Assembly (NCBI GenBank): GCA_025361325.1
Contig: JANYAL010000383.1
Span: 1-7,238 of the forward strand
Direction: 5' to 3'
DNA: 7,238 nucleotides
Origin: Bacteroidota bacterium
GTDB taxonomy: Bacteria > Bacteroidota > Bacteroidia > Chitinophagales > Chitinophagaceae
A program made the translations under genes and the position numbers. Of the stretch, positions 1 to 6,505 are shown piece after piece; the first letter of the stretch is position 1, and each line of letters starts with the position of its first letter. The notes beneath the pieces were generated by a model, which did no database searches, was not told where the DNA came from, and was given only the letters and a program-made list of their open reading frames with translations.

Positions 1-44
1 TTGTCTTTACTAAAACGTATTATCAAATAAATCACTATACTACC

Positions 45-335
45 ATGATAAAAAAAACGTACTTCAAAACAAAGGATTATTGCAAAGTAAAATTAGAATT
101 CAATCCGGAAAATGCAGAAACGGTTGAGATATTTGGTTTGAATGGGGATTGGGTTAATCCAATCAAAATGAAAAAGAAAAAAGACGGAACTTTTAGTTGC
201 GAGATATCTCTGCCCAAAGGCAGCCGGCATGAGTTCAAATACCTGGTAAATACTTCTGAATGGATCAGCGATCATGAAGCTGATGAAAATGCACCTAATG
301 AATTCGGTACTACCAATAGTGTGATGATCCTATAA
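45..335 (+). CDS. Stand-alone glycogen-binding (CBM48 / isoamylase early-set, AMPK-beta-like) small protein
   Basis: This 96-residue protein is almost entirely one early-set beta-sandwich of the CBM48/AMPK-beta glycogen-binding type. Residues about 26-96 line up by eye with the AMPK beta domain (recalled, not aligned by program): GLNGDW at 31-36, the strand EFKYLV at 63-68, SEW at 71-73 and FGTTN at 87-91. These put Trp36, Lys65, Trp73, Thr89 and Asn91 where the animal domain contacts glucan. There is no signal peptide or membrane segment, so it should be cytoplasmic. No catalytic domain is attached, unlike branching or debranching enzymes where this domain is an N-terminal add-on. A role in binding glycogen or a malto-oligosaccharide, or in protein-protein contact, is inference. 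The ATG at 45 is followed at once by a run of eight A (50-57), an A-rich start typical of Bacteroidota. Its promoter lies at or beyond the left edge. The next gene is 202 bp downstream and unrelated. Confidence 0.85.
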   Translation: MIKKTYFKTKDYCKVKLEFNPENAETVEIFGLNGDWVNPIKMKKKKDGTFSCEISLPKGSRHEFKYLVNTSEWISDHEADENAPNEFGTTNSVMIL

Positions 336-348
336 TATCCTGGGATAT
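335..348. repeat. Short inverted repeat at the stop codon of the CBM48 gene, weak terminator candidate
   Basis: ATATCC (335-340) and GGATAT (343-348) are perfect inverted arms separated by TG. They begin at the last base of the TAA stop. In RNA this folds at best as a 5-bp AU-rich stem with a 4-base loop. The sequence after it (AGAATTTTCC) has only four T in a row, so it is a poor intrinsic terminator. It is the only hairpin immediately after this gene. Confidence 0.2.
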
Positions 349-412
349 ATAGAATTTTCCGGGGAATATGACTGAATTTATCTTGCAAACACTATAGTTA
401 CCGAATATTTTC

Positions 413-442
413 GATATGAAGGATAAACTTCTATTTCATATC
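413..442. repeat. 8-bp perfect inverted repeat upstream of the secreted-protein gene, possible operator
   Basis: GATATGAA (413-420) and TTCATATC (435-442) are exact reverse complements with a 14-base spacer (421-434). The right arm ends two bases before the TTTG (445-448) proposed as the -33 box of the downstream gene. The spacing of about two helical turns between arm centres (22 bp) would suit a dimeric regulator. An RNA hairpin is the alternative, but it has no T tract. Regulatory function is inference. Confidence 0.3.
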
Positions 443-444
443 AA

Positions 445-477
445 TTTGAAGCGTGAATATTGTACAAATTAGACTTG
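445..477 (+). promoter_or_regulatory. Candidate Bacteroidota-type promoter for the T9SS-exported protein
   Basis: TTTG at 445-448 and TAGACTTG at 470-477 are separated by 21 bp, close to the Bacteroidota TTTG / TAnnTTTG arrangement. The -7 box has one mismatch (C for T). A transcript starting about 7 bases after it would have an untranslated leader of roughly 50-55 bases before the ATG at 538. The assignment rests on the motif and its position only. Confidence 0.3.
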
Positions 478-537
478 TTATGAGTCAAATTTAACCTTAT
501 CTTCACACCTATTGTAAATCTAAGTTTGCAGGTAAGG

Positions 538-3507
538 ATGACACTTTTTTACTCCTATAATTTACGGCTTCCGTCTTTTTTGTCATTTTTAATGACAAGC
601 ATGCTATTATTATCAGTACCAGATAAAAGTTTTGCCCAATGTCCATATAATATTGATTTTGAAGACGGTACTTTTACAGGTTGGACCTGTTGGACTGGTC
701 ATGTACAATATGTTGGAGGACTTAATAAGATTTCCCTTACTGCCCAGCCTGGTCCGGTTCCTAACAGGCATGAAATGATGTCGACCATACCAGGAAATGG
801 TCTTGATCCATATGGTCTTTTTTCAAAAAATTGTCCAAATGGGAGTTTACATTCCATAAAACTGGGCAATAATTCCGGAGGTGCAGAGGCAGAAGGTGTG
901 TCCTATACCTTCACCATACCTCCGGGTCAGGATCAGTTCAGTTTGATTTATCATTATGCCGTTGTTTTCCAGGATCCCGGTCATCTGGCTAACCAGCAAC
1001 CCAGGATGGAGATAGAGATTATGAATCTTACAGACAATACGTTACTTTCATGTTCTTCCTTTGATTTTATAGCTTCCAGTGGGCTTCCCGGTTTCTTTTT
1101 ATCACAATTCCCGGGGGGACCAACCCCTGTATGGTGTAAAGACTGGTCTGCCAATTCAATCAACCTGGACGGTAATGCCGGTAAAACGATTCGTCTTTTC
1201 TTCAAAACTGCAGATTGTACTTTCAGTGCCCATTTCGGATATGCCTACCTGGATGTGAATTCTGAATGCAGCAGTAATTTTGTAGGGGCCACTTTTTGTC
1301 CCGATGATTCAGCTATCAATGTTACCGCACCTTATGGCTATGAGAGTTATACCTGGTATGATTCTATTTTTAACCAGGTACTGGGAACACAGCAGGTACT
1401 ACACATTAGTCCGCCACCACCATCGGGCACTACGGTCAAAGTGGTGCTTTCTCCTTATTCAGGGTATGGTTGTATGGATACCCTTACTGCAAGGCTTCTG
1501 GATACACTCCACGTTCATGCCAATGCAGGCCCCGATACCAGTGTATGCAAGAATACCCCGGTGCAATTGGGTGTTACTCCTGATCCTTCATTTATATACA
1601 GTTGGTCCCCGGCCACCGGACTCAGTGATCCCAATATAGCCAACCCCATAGCCACTGACACTGTCTCGACCACTTATATACTAACGGTAATGCATAATGG
1701 TGGTGGATGCACAACACTGGATACAGTGAACGTCAACATCATAACCTATGATTCATCGATGACGATAACCGGACCGGTCTCCCAATGCGCATCATCCGGA
1801 CAGCCTGTTATTCTTACTGTTCATACAGCAGACAGCATTCAATGGTACCGAAATGGCATTGCCATACCCGGGGCTAACCAGGTACAGTATACTGTAACAC
1901 AAAGTGGTGATTATTCGGCTACCTTGTTCAGCATTGCTGGATGCAGTTTCAACACACCGGTTCAGCACATAGATATCTTTCCGAGCCCCGTAGCGGGATT
2001 TAGCATTAATAACAATACCCAGTGTCTTAACGGGAATCAATTCATATTTACAAACAACAGCGTGCCCCGGGGTGGCCTTGTTCTATACAACTGGGACCTT
2101 GGTGATGGCAGCACATTCACCACGCGTGATGTTACGCATGCCTATACCCAGGTTGGAAACTATGCTGTTAAAATGATCATCACCGGGCCTGGTGGCTGCA
2201 TGGACAGTATATCACAAAATGTACTAGTTAATCCCAGTCCTACTGCAAAATTCAGTGTAAATACTGCAAAGCAATGCTTTGCCAACAATCAGTTTGTTTT
2301 CACGAATGCCAGTACAGTATCATCAGGCAGCCTCACTTACAACTGGGATATGGGTGACGGGACAATTCTGACCACATCAAATGTGACCTATCATTACCTT
2401 CTACCCGGTCCCTATACAGTCAAGTTGACGATTACTGCCAACGGAACCATTTGCACCGACACCTCCAGTTTCAATGTGTTGGTCTATCCCGGTCCGGCAG
2501 CAGGCTTTTCCATAAATCAGGCAAATCAGTGCTTTCCGGGCCACCAGTTCAATTTTACAAACACCAGTTCTATTCTTTCAGGTACCATGTCATTTCTTTG
2601 GAACCTGGGCGACGGAACTATACTTTCCGATACGAATATCATCCACAGCTATGCAAAGCCGGGTTCTTATCAGGTAAAGTTATTGGTTAGTTCAGTGGGC
2701 GGTTGTTCAGACAGCACTTTAAACACGGTTAATGTTTACCCGATGCCGTCAGCAAACTTTACGGTACAACCTGTTTGCACAAATCTACCTGTTCCGCTCA
2801 GAAATAATACCGTGAATAACACCTCTTCAACGGTCAATTATTTCTGGGATTTTGGAAATGGTCAAACCATGACTGGACATACCCCAGTTTATCGTTATCC
2901 CGCACCGGGAAATTACACCATTACATTATCTGTAAATACGGTCCAGTGCCCCCTTCCGCTAAACACCCAAAAGCAGGATGTAGTGGTAGATATTCCAATA
3001 CCTGGTATCACTTACCCCATAAAAGATGCTGTATTCAATTTTCCCGAGCAACTTCAGGCAAGGACAATAGGAAGCAATATTGCCTGGTTCCCTGGTACGA
3101 GCCTCGACAATCGTAACAGTTATTCGCCTGTTTTCAAAGGACTCAACCCGCAATTGTATACGATAGAGATGAGGACCGCCAATGGATGTCTTACTATTGA
3201 TACACAGATGGTTAAAACGCATAAAAAAATCGCAATCTATGTACCAACTGTCTTCACACCCAGAGGCAGTACAGGACTGAATGATTACCTCCGTCCCCTG
3301 TTGATGGGCTTTGACCACGTGAATTATTTCAGGGTGTATAACCGTTGGGGCAAATTACTGTATGAAATGAAGAACGACAGGCCCGGATGGGATGGGAAAA
3401 TAAATAATGTACTCCAGGAAATGCAAGCTGTGGTATGGATGATAGAAGCAGTTGATGTAGACGGTATAACCCACCACGAGCAAGGCACTACTATATTGAT
3501 GCAGTAA
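538..3507 (+). CDS. T9SS-exported PKD/Ig-like modular surface protein with gliding-motility-type (CHU_C) sorting domain
   Basis: From the ATG at 538 the product has 989 residues. A TTG at 526 would add four residues before the signal peptide and is less likely. Residues 1-33 form a signal peptide with probable cleavage at SFA/QC. Residues 36-245, starting FEDGTFTGW (41-49), are probably a beta-sandwich head of the lectin/adhesin sort. A Cys-paired module follows (246-324), then an 'NAGPD...W.P..GL' module (325-404), an Ig-like module (405-484), four PKD domains (about 485-568, 569-652, 654-737, 738-820; W-D/N-x-G-D/N-G cores at Trp519, 603, 688 and 770), a degenerate copy of the NAGPD module (822-897), and a CHU_C type B sorting domain (898-989) with FTP, LND, NRWG (935-938) and GWDG (950-953). 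It should cross the outer membrane by the type IX system and stay on the surface or be released. Adhesion is the usual guess for such proteins; the ligand cannot be told. No catalytic domain is visible. The gene appears to be monocistronic. Confidence 0.9.
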   Translation: MTLFYSYNLRLPSFLSFLMTSMLLLSVPDKSFAQCPYNIDFEDGTFTGWTCWTGHVQYVGGLNKISLTAQPGPVPNRHEMMSTIPGNGLDPYGLFSKNCPNGSLHSIKLGNNSGGAEAEGVSYTFTIPPGQDQFSLIYHYAVVFQDPGHLANQQPRMEIEIMNLTDNTLLSCSSFDFIASSGLPGFFLSQFPGGPTPVWCKDWSANSINLDGNAGKTIRLFFKTADCTFSAHFGYAYLDVNSECSSNFVGATFCPDDSAINVTAPYGYESYTWYDSIFNQVLGTQQVLHISPPPPSGTTVKVVLSPYSGYGCMDTLTARLLDTLHVHANAGPDTSVCKNTPVQLGVTPDPSFIYSWSPATGLSDPNIANPIATDTVSTTYILTVMHNGGGCTTLDTVNVNIITYDSSMTITGPVSQCASSGQPVILTVHTADSIQWYRNGIAIPGANQVQYTVTQSGDYSATLFSIAGCSFNTPVQHIDIFPSPVAGFSINNNTQCLNGNQFIFTNNSVPRGGLVLYNWDLGDGSTFTTRDVTHAYTQVGNYAVKMIITGPGGCMDSISQNVLVNPSPTAKFSVNTAKQCFANNQFVFTNASTVSSGSLTYNWDMGDGTILTTSNVTYHYLLPGPYTVKLTITANGTICTDTSSFNVLVYPGPAAGFSINQANQCFPGHQFNFTNTSSILSGTMSFLWNLGDGTILSDTNIIHSYAKPGSYQVKLLVSSVGGCSDSTLNTVNVYPMPSANFTVQPVCTNLPVPLRNNTVNNTSSTVNYFWDFGNGQTMTGHTPVYRYPAPGNYTITLSVNTVQCPLPLNTQKQDVVVDIPIPGITYPIKDAVFNFPEQLQARTIGSNIAWFPGTSLDNRNSYSPVFKGLNPQLYTIEMRTANGCLTIDTQMVKTHKKIAIYVPTVFTPRGSTGLNDYLRPLLMGFDHVNYFRVYNRWGKLLYEMKNDRPGWDGKINNVLQEMQAVVWMIEAVDVDGITHHEQGTTILMQ
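1990..3000 (+). repeat. Four tandem PKD-domain repeats inside the secreted protein
   Basis: Four consecutive units of 82-85 residues share the pattern F-x-x-(N)..QC..NQF.FTN, then Y/F-x-W-D/N-x-G-D/N-G, then H/Y-x-Y...G-Y/N-Y-x-V/I-x-L/M, and a closing Cys before the last strand. Units 1-3 are clearly closer to each other (NTQC, AKQC and ANQC openings; FIFTNNS, FVFTNAS and FNFTNTS) than to unit 4 (PVC opening), so they probably arose by duplication within the gene. At the DNA level they have diverged and are not near-identical, so the duplication is not recent. Confidence 0.8.
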
Positions 3508-3862
3508 TTCTTTACTACTTGCAAATTTATCCCTGATCAGTTCAGTATATTTCGCTCTGTTTATGGATAATTTGAATTGTAAACTTCCTATGTAGAGTGT
3601 TTACTATCATACGGATCAACTTGTTTTTCCGCATCATTTTCTCAGGTAGCTGTATGCAAGGGCAAAATACTACCATACCAGCATCAAATTGCAGTGGATG
3701 ACTCCCAACTATCTTTCATTCAGAAAATGGCAAATGGAATGGTTGTCTGATTGTAATTATCCTAAGAACTCTTAACCACAAATTTGTTGATACACAATAT
3801 TAATACGTATATCGTATTATACATTCCAAAAAGAAAGTAAACACCTAAAGGTAAAAGGAAAA
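3508..3862. other. 355-bp intergenic gap between convergent genes, no supported gene
   Basis: All frames on both strands are broken by frequent stops. The longest ATG frame I noticed is 25 codons (3698-3775, +) with no recognisable motif or start context. There is an inverted repeat GTAAAC (3579-3584) / GTTTAC (3599-3604) with a 14-base loop and no T tract, a palindrome CTGATCAG (3533-3540), and the AT-rich dyad at 3801-3819. No strong intrinsic terminator is visible after the secreted-protein gene. A small RNA cannot be excluded, but I found no well-formed promoter/terminator pair. Confidence 0.5.
3801..3819. repeat. 7-bp perfect inverted repeat between convergent genes
   Basis: TAATACG (3801-3807) and CGTATTA (3813-3819) are exact inverted arms around the 5-base loop TATAT. 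It lies 44 bp beyond the stop of the RRM gene and 293 bp beyond the secreted-protein gene, so it could help end the RRM transcript or bind a protein. The stem has only two G-C pairs and no long T run follows in either direction, so a terminator role is weak. Confidence 0.25.
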
Positions 3863-4171
3863 CTACCTGTAACGTGTATTATCACGGTTGAACCCTGGTC
3901 TGGTATTTAATCCACCACCTTTATTACCTCCGCGTTCTTCCGCCTCTTTAACAACAAGTGGCTTTTTTCCAAGGGAAATATCGTTCAGGTGTTCAATAGC
4001 TTCTTTTGCCTCAGCACTGTTCGGCATGTCTACAAATCCAAAGCCGCGGCTCTTGCCAGTTTCCCGATCAATAGCTACTTTAGCAGAGGCGATCGTCCCG
4101 AATTTTTCAAATATCTCTTCCAATTCTGCATCATCAAGGTCATAAGGCAGTCCGGTCACAAAAAGCTTCAT
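3863..4171 (-). CDS. Single-RRM RNA-binding protein
   Basis: This 102-residue protein is one RNA recognition motif with a short basic, glycine/asparagine-rich tail. RNP-2 is LFVTGL at residues 3-8 and RNP-1 is RGFGFVDM at 42-49, so the three aromatic residues that stack on RNA are present as Phe4, Phe44 and Phe46. The remaining fold reads as expected: helix 13-24 (DDAELEEIFEKFG), strand IASAKVAID, helix 52-63 (SAEAKEAIEHLN) and final strand KPLVVKEA. The tail (about 79-102, GGNKGGG...RDNTRYR) probably adds nonspecific RNA affinity. Bacterial RRM proteins of this size occur in Bacteroidota (for example the Rbp proteins of Bacteroides) and in cyanobacteria, where they act as post-transcriptional regulators. 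The target RNAs here are unknown. The gene stands alone: it converges with the secreted-protein gene and diverges from the methyltransferase gene. Its ATG is preceded by an A-rich stretch on its own strand. Confidence 0.93.
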   Translation of the reverse strand: MKLFVTGLPYDLDDAELEEIFEKFGTIASAKVAIDRETGKSRGFGFVDMPNSAEAKEAIEHLNDISLGKKPLVVKEAEERGGNKGGGLNTRPGFNRDNTRYR

Positions 4172-4185
4172 AATCTATCTTTTTG

Positions 4186-4193
4186 TAAAAGTA
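4186..4193 (-). promoter_or_regulatory. Possible -7 box for the RRM gene
   Basis: On the minus strand the sequence reads TACTTTTA, one base off TAnnTTTG, 15 bases before the ATG at 4171. No TTTG sits at the expected distance upstream, and a start 7 bases later would leave a very short leader. This is a weak candidate; a different promoter within 4194-4318 is equally possible. Confidence 0.15.
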
Positions 4194-4266
4194 CACAACT
4201 TGTTCCGAATATCTCTATTAAAAAAATGTATCACACCAGCTATAACAGGTAATTAGCAGTGACCAG

Positions 4267-4274
4267 TAAATTTG
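4267..4274 (+). promoter_or_regulatory. Candidate -7 box for the FkbM methyltransferase gene
   Basis: TAAATTTG is a perfect match to the Bacteroidota -7 consensus TAnnTTTG and ends 44 bases before the ATG at 4319. That gives a normal leader of about 35-40 bases. No clear TTTG or TTG is seen about 19-22 bases upstream, so only half of the promoter is supported. Confidence 0.35.
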
Positions 4275-4318
4275 TCGAAAGTCAATTCATTTCTAAGAAA
4301 TAAAACTACATTCACTTT

Positions 4319-5125
4319 ATGACCGGGATCCTTAAAAAATTACTACTGAAAATGGGGATTTACAACAGGGCAAAATATGGTTCCCTGGGCAGGATTTATG
4401 CTTTTCTTTTCAAATCAGAACAAAACAGGCAGCATGTAAGGGAGTTTCACTTCTACAATTCTTTTTTATCCAACCCCGGTCTGATATTTGATATTGGTGC
4501 CAACGATGGGCATAAAACTATAATCTTTTCTGCTTTGGCTAAACAGGTCATAGCCTGTGACCCCGACCCTTTTAACCAGGATATACTGAAAATACGTTTC
4601 AGAAATAAGCAACATGTGGTCATTGAATCGCTTGCAGTCTCGGATAAAGGTGGTATTTCTGATCTGTATATACACAAGCCGGGTTCTGCTTTGAATACCC
4701 TGAACCTGGCTTGGAAAACCATACTGGAAAAGAGAAATAAAGGAAGGTGGAAGGAACATATACTATTTTCAGGCAAAACGATCGCAGTAAGGACCACCAC
4801 ACTTGATGCATTAATCATTAAATATGGCAAACCGGATATGATCAAGATCGATGTGGAAGGCTATGAGAAAAAGGTCCTGTTGGGTCTTACTAGTCCAATA
4901 GATCATATTTCCTTTGAGGTATTGTTACCTGAATTCCTGGCTGAAACATTGGAGAGTATTAACTTGTTAATTTCATTGAATGCAAATTACCGTTTCAATT
5001 ATGCCCAGGAAGAGAAACTCATGTTGCCGCATTTTATCCTGCCTTCCGAATTCAAACATATCCTTCAGGATCTGAATACTCCGCACATTGAGGTGATAGC
5101 TGTAAATGAAAAAATGCTTGGTTGA
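4319..5125 (+). CDS. FkbM-family SAM-dependent methyltransferase
   Basis: This 268-residue protein has a class I Rossmann methyltransferase fold of the FkbM type. The S-adenosylmethionine loop is LIFDIGANDGHKT (motif core DIGANDG at 58-64). The acidic residue at the end of strand 2 is in ACDPDP (Asp81), the family signature TTLDAL is at 160-165, and IKIDVEGYE is at 175-183. FkbM enzymes O-methylate small molecules or sugars. Beside a flippase and a glycosyltransferase, methylation of a sugar in a surface polysaccharide or lipopolysaccharide is the best inference, but the acceptor cannot be read from sequence. The first 50 residues are basic and may sit at the membrane surface; no membrane helix is evident. 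The stop TGA lies 5 bp from the stop of the convergent flippase gene. The gene diverges from the RRM gene, so it is probably transcribed alone. Confidence 0.92.
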   Translation: MTGILKKLLLKMGIYNRAKYGSLGRIYAFLFKSEQNRQHVREFHFYNSFLSNPGLIFDIGANDGHKTIIFSALAKQVIACDPDPFNQDILKIRFRNKQHVVIESLAVSDKGGISDLYIHKPGSALNTLNLAWKTILEKRNKGRWKEHILFSGKTIAVRTTTLDALIIKYGKPDMIKIDVEGYEKKVLLGLTSPIDHISFEVLLPEFLAETLESINLLISLNANYRFNYAQEEKLMLPHFILPSEFKHILQDLNTPHIEVIAVNEKMLG

Positions 5126-5130
5126 CCGCT

Positions 5131-6459
5131 TCAAACAGTCCTTTTCAAGAAAGGGCTGCTGAAATGCAGTTTTTTATGAACGAAGTAATAAAGAATCAGC
5201 GTATAGACCAGCACGCTGCCCCAGGATATATAAACGGCAGCTTTTACACCATAAGCTGGTATCCAAAGCAAATTGGCCAGGCTTTCAATGACAATAACAA
5301 TTCCCAATGCCATGAATGAATATTTTTCATTACCACTTGTCATAAGTACCAGATTGGTGGATCCAAAGAAAGAATAAAACAACTGAGCACTGCTTAGTAC
5401 CAGCAGAAACAGGAGCATTTCCGTTCCTGATATATTAAAACTTTTAAGGTAAAAATATCCCACAGCCGAAACTCCTGCCAGGCAGATAACCTGTAGATAG
5501 AATACAGTACGTGCTGCATTCCGGAATAATATGGCCGCACCTGCCTGGTCCCTTTCTGCAAACAAATACGAGAATTTTTGGGGAAGGTAATAATTGTAAA
5601 GGAAGTCGGGTAATATTACCAGGTCTGCTATACGCAATAGCAACTGGTACCGGCCGGCATCCTCATTTTTGCCATAGTACCCAAGAAATAACAGTTCCAT
5701 CCTGGAAAAGAAACTGTAGCCTACCATTATGCACATGAAATAGAAGCATTTTCTAATCCAGTTCTCAGGGGACACTGTTTTATCATTCCATGATATGAAT
5801 CTCCGAACCTTTTTGACCACGAGGTAAATCAATCCGGACAAAAGCCCCAAGTACAAAAACAGATTCACTTCATATACCCTTTTCAGATCAGGTATCGTTT
5901 TGAAGTAATAAAAATAGCCCAATACAAGCAGCATCAATAAAGGTTTGCCCAAATCCTCCATCCATTGAACAGGAGTAACCGTATGAAAGATCTTCAGCAA
6001 GGATTTCATGAAACTTATACCAGTAAAGAGAAAAACAAGTAACGGGAATATGATAAGCAATCCTTTGTTATCAAAGAGGAGGTGTAGCCTGAAAACGTAT
6101 TTTACTGTTATTAATATACTAATCAAGGCCATGTAAAGGAAGAAAAAAGTGAACAATGCTTTCCGGATCAGGTTTCCTGCAGTTCTTTTTCCTTGCGCAT
6201 TGAACGGTAATAAGGGAATCTGTTGAACCAAGAAACCGTCCCATCCAAAAGTGATCAGGGTACTTCCAAGTGCAACCCAATTCATAAAGACAGCATATTC
6301 ACCATATTCTCTGAGTCCGATCCATCTAATTAAAATAACATTAGACAGGTAGACCAGTATCAGCCCGGTTCCCCATAACAAAAATGTTTTGCTTAGTTTT
6401 GACAGGTCAACTGTATTGTCAAAATACTTTTCCCGTATCACCTTTATAACCTTTATCAT
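5131..6459 (-). CDS. Oligosaccharide flippase, Wzx-like (MOP/PST superfamily) membrane protein
   Basis: From the ATG at 6459 the product has 442 residues. A TTG at 6504 would add 15 residues but overlaps the divergent gene's start and is less likely. About 12 hydrophobic segments run through the protein, for example TFLLWGTGLILVYLSNVILI near the N-terminus, then the stretch around YAVFMNWVALGSTLITFGW, and a last pair around GIVIVIESLANLLWIP and GSVLVYTLILYYFV. The opening pattern (short basic N-terminus, first helix, then WIGLREYGEYAVF) is typical of polysaccharide-biosynthesis exporters that flip undecaprenyl-linked repeat units to the periplasm. The length suits the family (about 400-500). 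The start encodes a small tandem repeat, IKVIKV, from a 9-bp near-duplication (6439-6456). Neighbours are a methyltransferase (convergent) and a glycosyltransferase (divergent). Substrate cannot be predicted, as these proteins diverge quickly. Confidence 0.88.
   Translation of the reverse strand: MIKVIKVIREKYFDNTVDLSKLSKTFLLWGTGLILVYLSNVILIRWIGLREYGEYAVFMNWVALGSTLITFGWDGFLVQQIPLLPFNAQGKRTAGNLIRKALFTFFFLYMALISILITVKYVFRLHLLFDNKGLLIIFPLLVFLFTGISFMKSLLKIFHTVTPVQWMEDLGKPLLMLLVLGYFYYFKTIPDLKRVYEVNLFLYLGLLSGLIYLVVKKVRRFISWNDKTVSPENWIRKCFYFMCIMVGYSFFSRMELLFLGYYGKNEDAGRYQLLLRIADLVILPDFLYNYYLPQKFSYLFAERDQAGAAILFRNAARTVFYLQVICLAGVSAVGYFYLKSFNISGTEMLLFLLVLSSAQLFYSFFGSTNLVLMTSGNEKYSFMALGIVIVIESLANLLWIPAYGVKAAVYISWGSVLVYTLILYYFVHKKLHFSSPFLKRTV
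6398..6432 (+). promoter_or_regulatory. Candidate promoter for the glycosyltransferase gene, inside the flippase 5' coding region
   Basis: TTTG (6398-6401) and TACTTTTC (6425-6432) are 23 bp apart and would start transcription about 45 bases before the ATG at 6486. The -7 box has one mismatch. An alternative is the perfect -7 box TAGTTTTG at 6394-6401, without a clear -33 element. Either way the promoter must lie in the divergent flippase reading frame, because only 26 bp separate the two start codons. Confidence 0.25.
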
Positions 6460-6477
6460 TTCTTTACTTGAATGAAT

Positions 6478-6505
6478 TAAAATTAATGAAACTGCTAACA
6501 GCAAA
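6478..6505 (-). promoter_or_regulatory. Possible promoter for the flippase gene, overlapping the glycosyltransferase start
   Basis: On the minus strand TTTG (complement of 6502-6505) is followed after 16 bp by TAATTTTA (complement of 6478-6485), one base off TAnnTTTG. The spacing is shorter than the usual 19-23 bp, and the leader would be only about 12 bases. It is offered because the flippase must be transcribed from somewhere at or to the right of this point. Confidence 0.15.

Noticed and set aside
526..537. TTG start four codons before ATG 538 for the secreted protein
   Set aside because: It only adds MQVR before a signal peptide that begins well at the ATG, and no ribosome-binding signal favours it.
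1304..1639. 111-codon + strand frame, and other antisense frames (981-1205, 1792-2040, 2959-3318) within the secreted-protein gene
   Set aside because: The main frame encodes recognisable modules throughout; these alternative frames have no domain pattern.
1990..2760. Possible recent tandem DNA duplication or CRISPR-like repeat in the PKD region
   Set aside because: Similarity is at the protein level only; the DNA of the units differs at many positions and the units are about 250 bp coding repeats.
3522..3529. Perfect minus-strand TAAATTTG -7 box just after the secreted-protein stop
   Set aside because: There is no matching -33 element and no gene downstream on that strand; such 8-mers are expected by chance in AT-rich DNA.
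3579..3604. GTAAAC/GTTTAC inverted repeat as terminator of the secreted-protein gene
   Set aside because: The loop is 14 bases, the stem is 6 bp and AT-rich, and no T tract follows.
3698..3775. 25-codon small open frame in the gap
   Set aside because: It has no recognisable motif, no promoter or start context, and is within the length expected by chance.
3888..4252. Two + strand open frames opposite the RRM gene
   Set aside because: They are shadows of a strongly supported RRM coding sequence; their composition (runs of Pro and Ser) follows from the antisense of Gly/Glu codons.
5122..5319. 65-codon + strand open frame starting at the methyltransferase stop
   Set aside because: It is antisense to the conserved C-terminal membrane segments of the flippase, has a TTG start and shows no motif.
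6460..6504. TTG start at 6504 extending the flippase by 15 residues
   Set aside because: It would overlap the start of the divergent glycosyltransferase, and the ATG at 6459 gives the usual short basic N-terminus before the first membrane helix.
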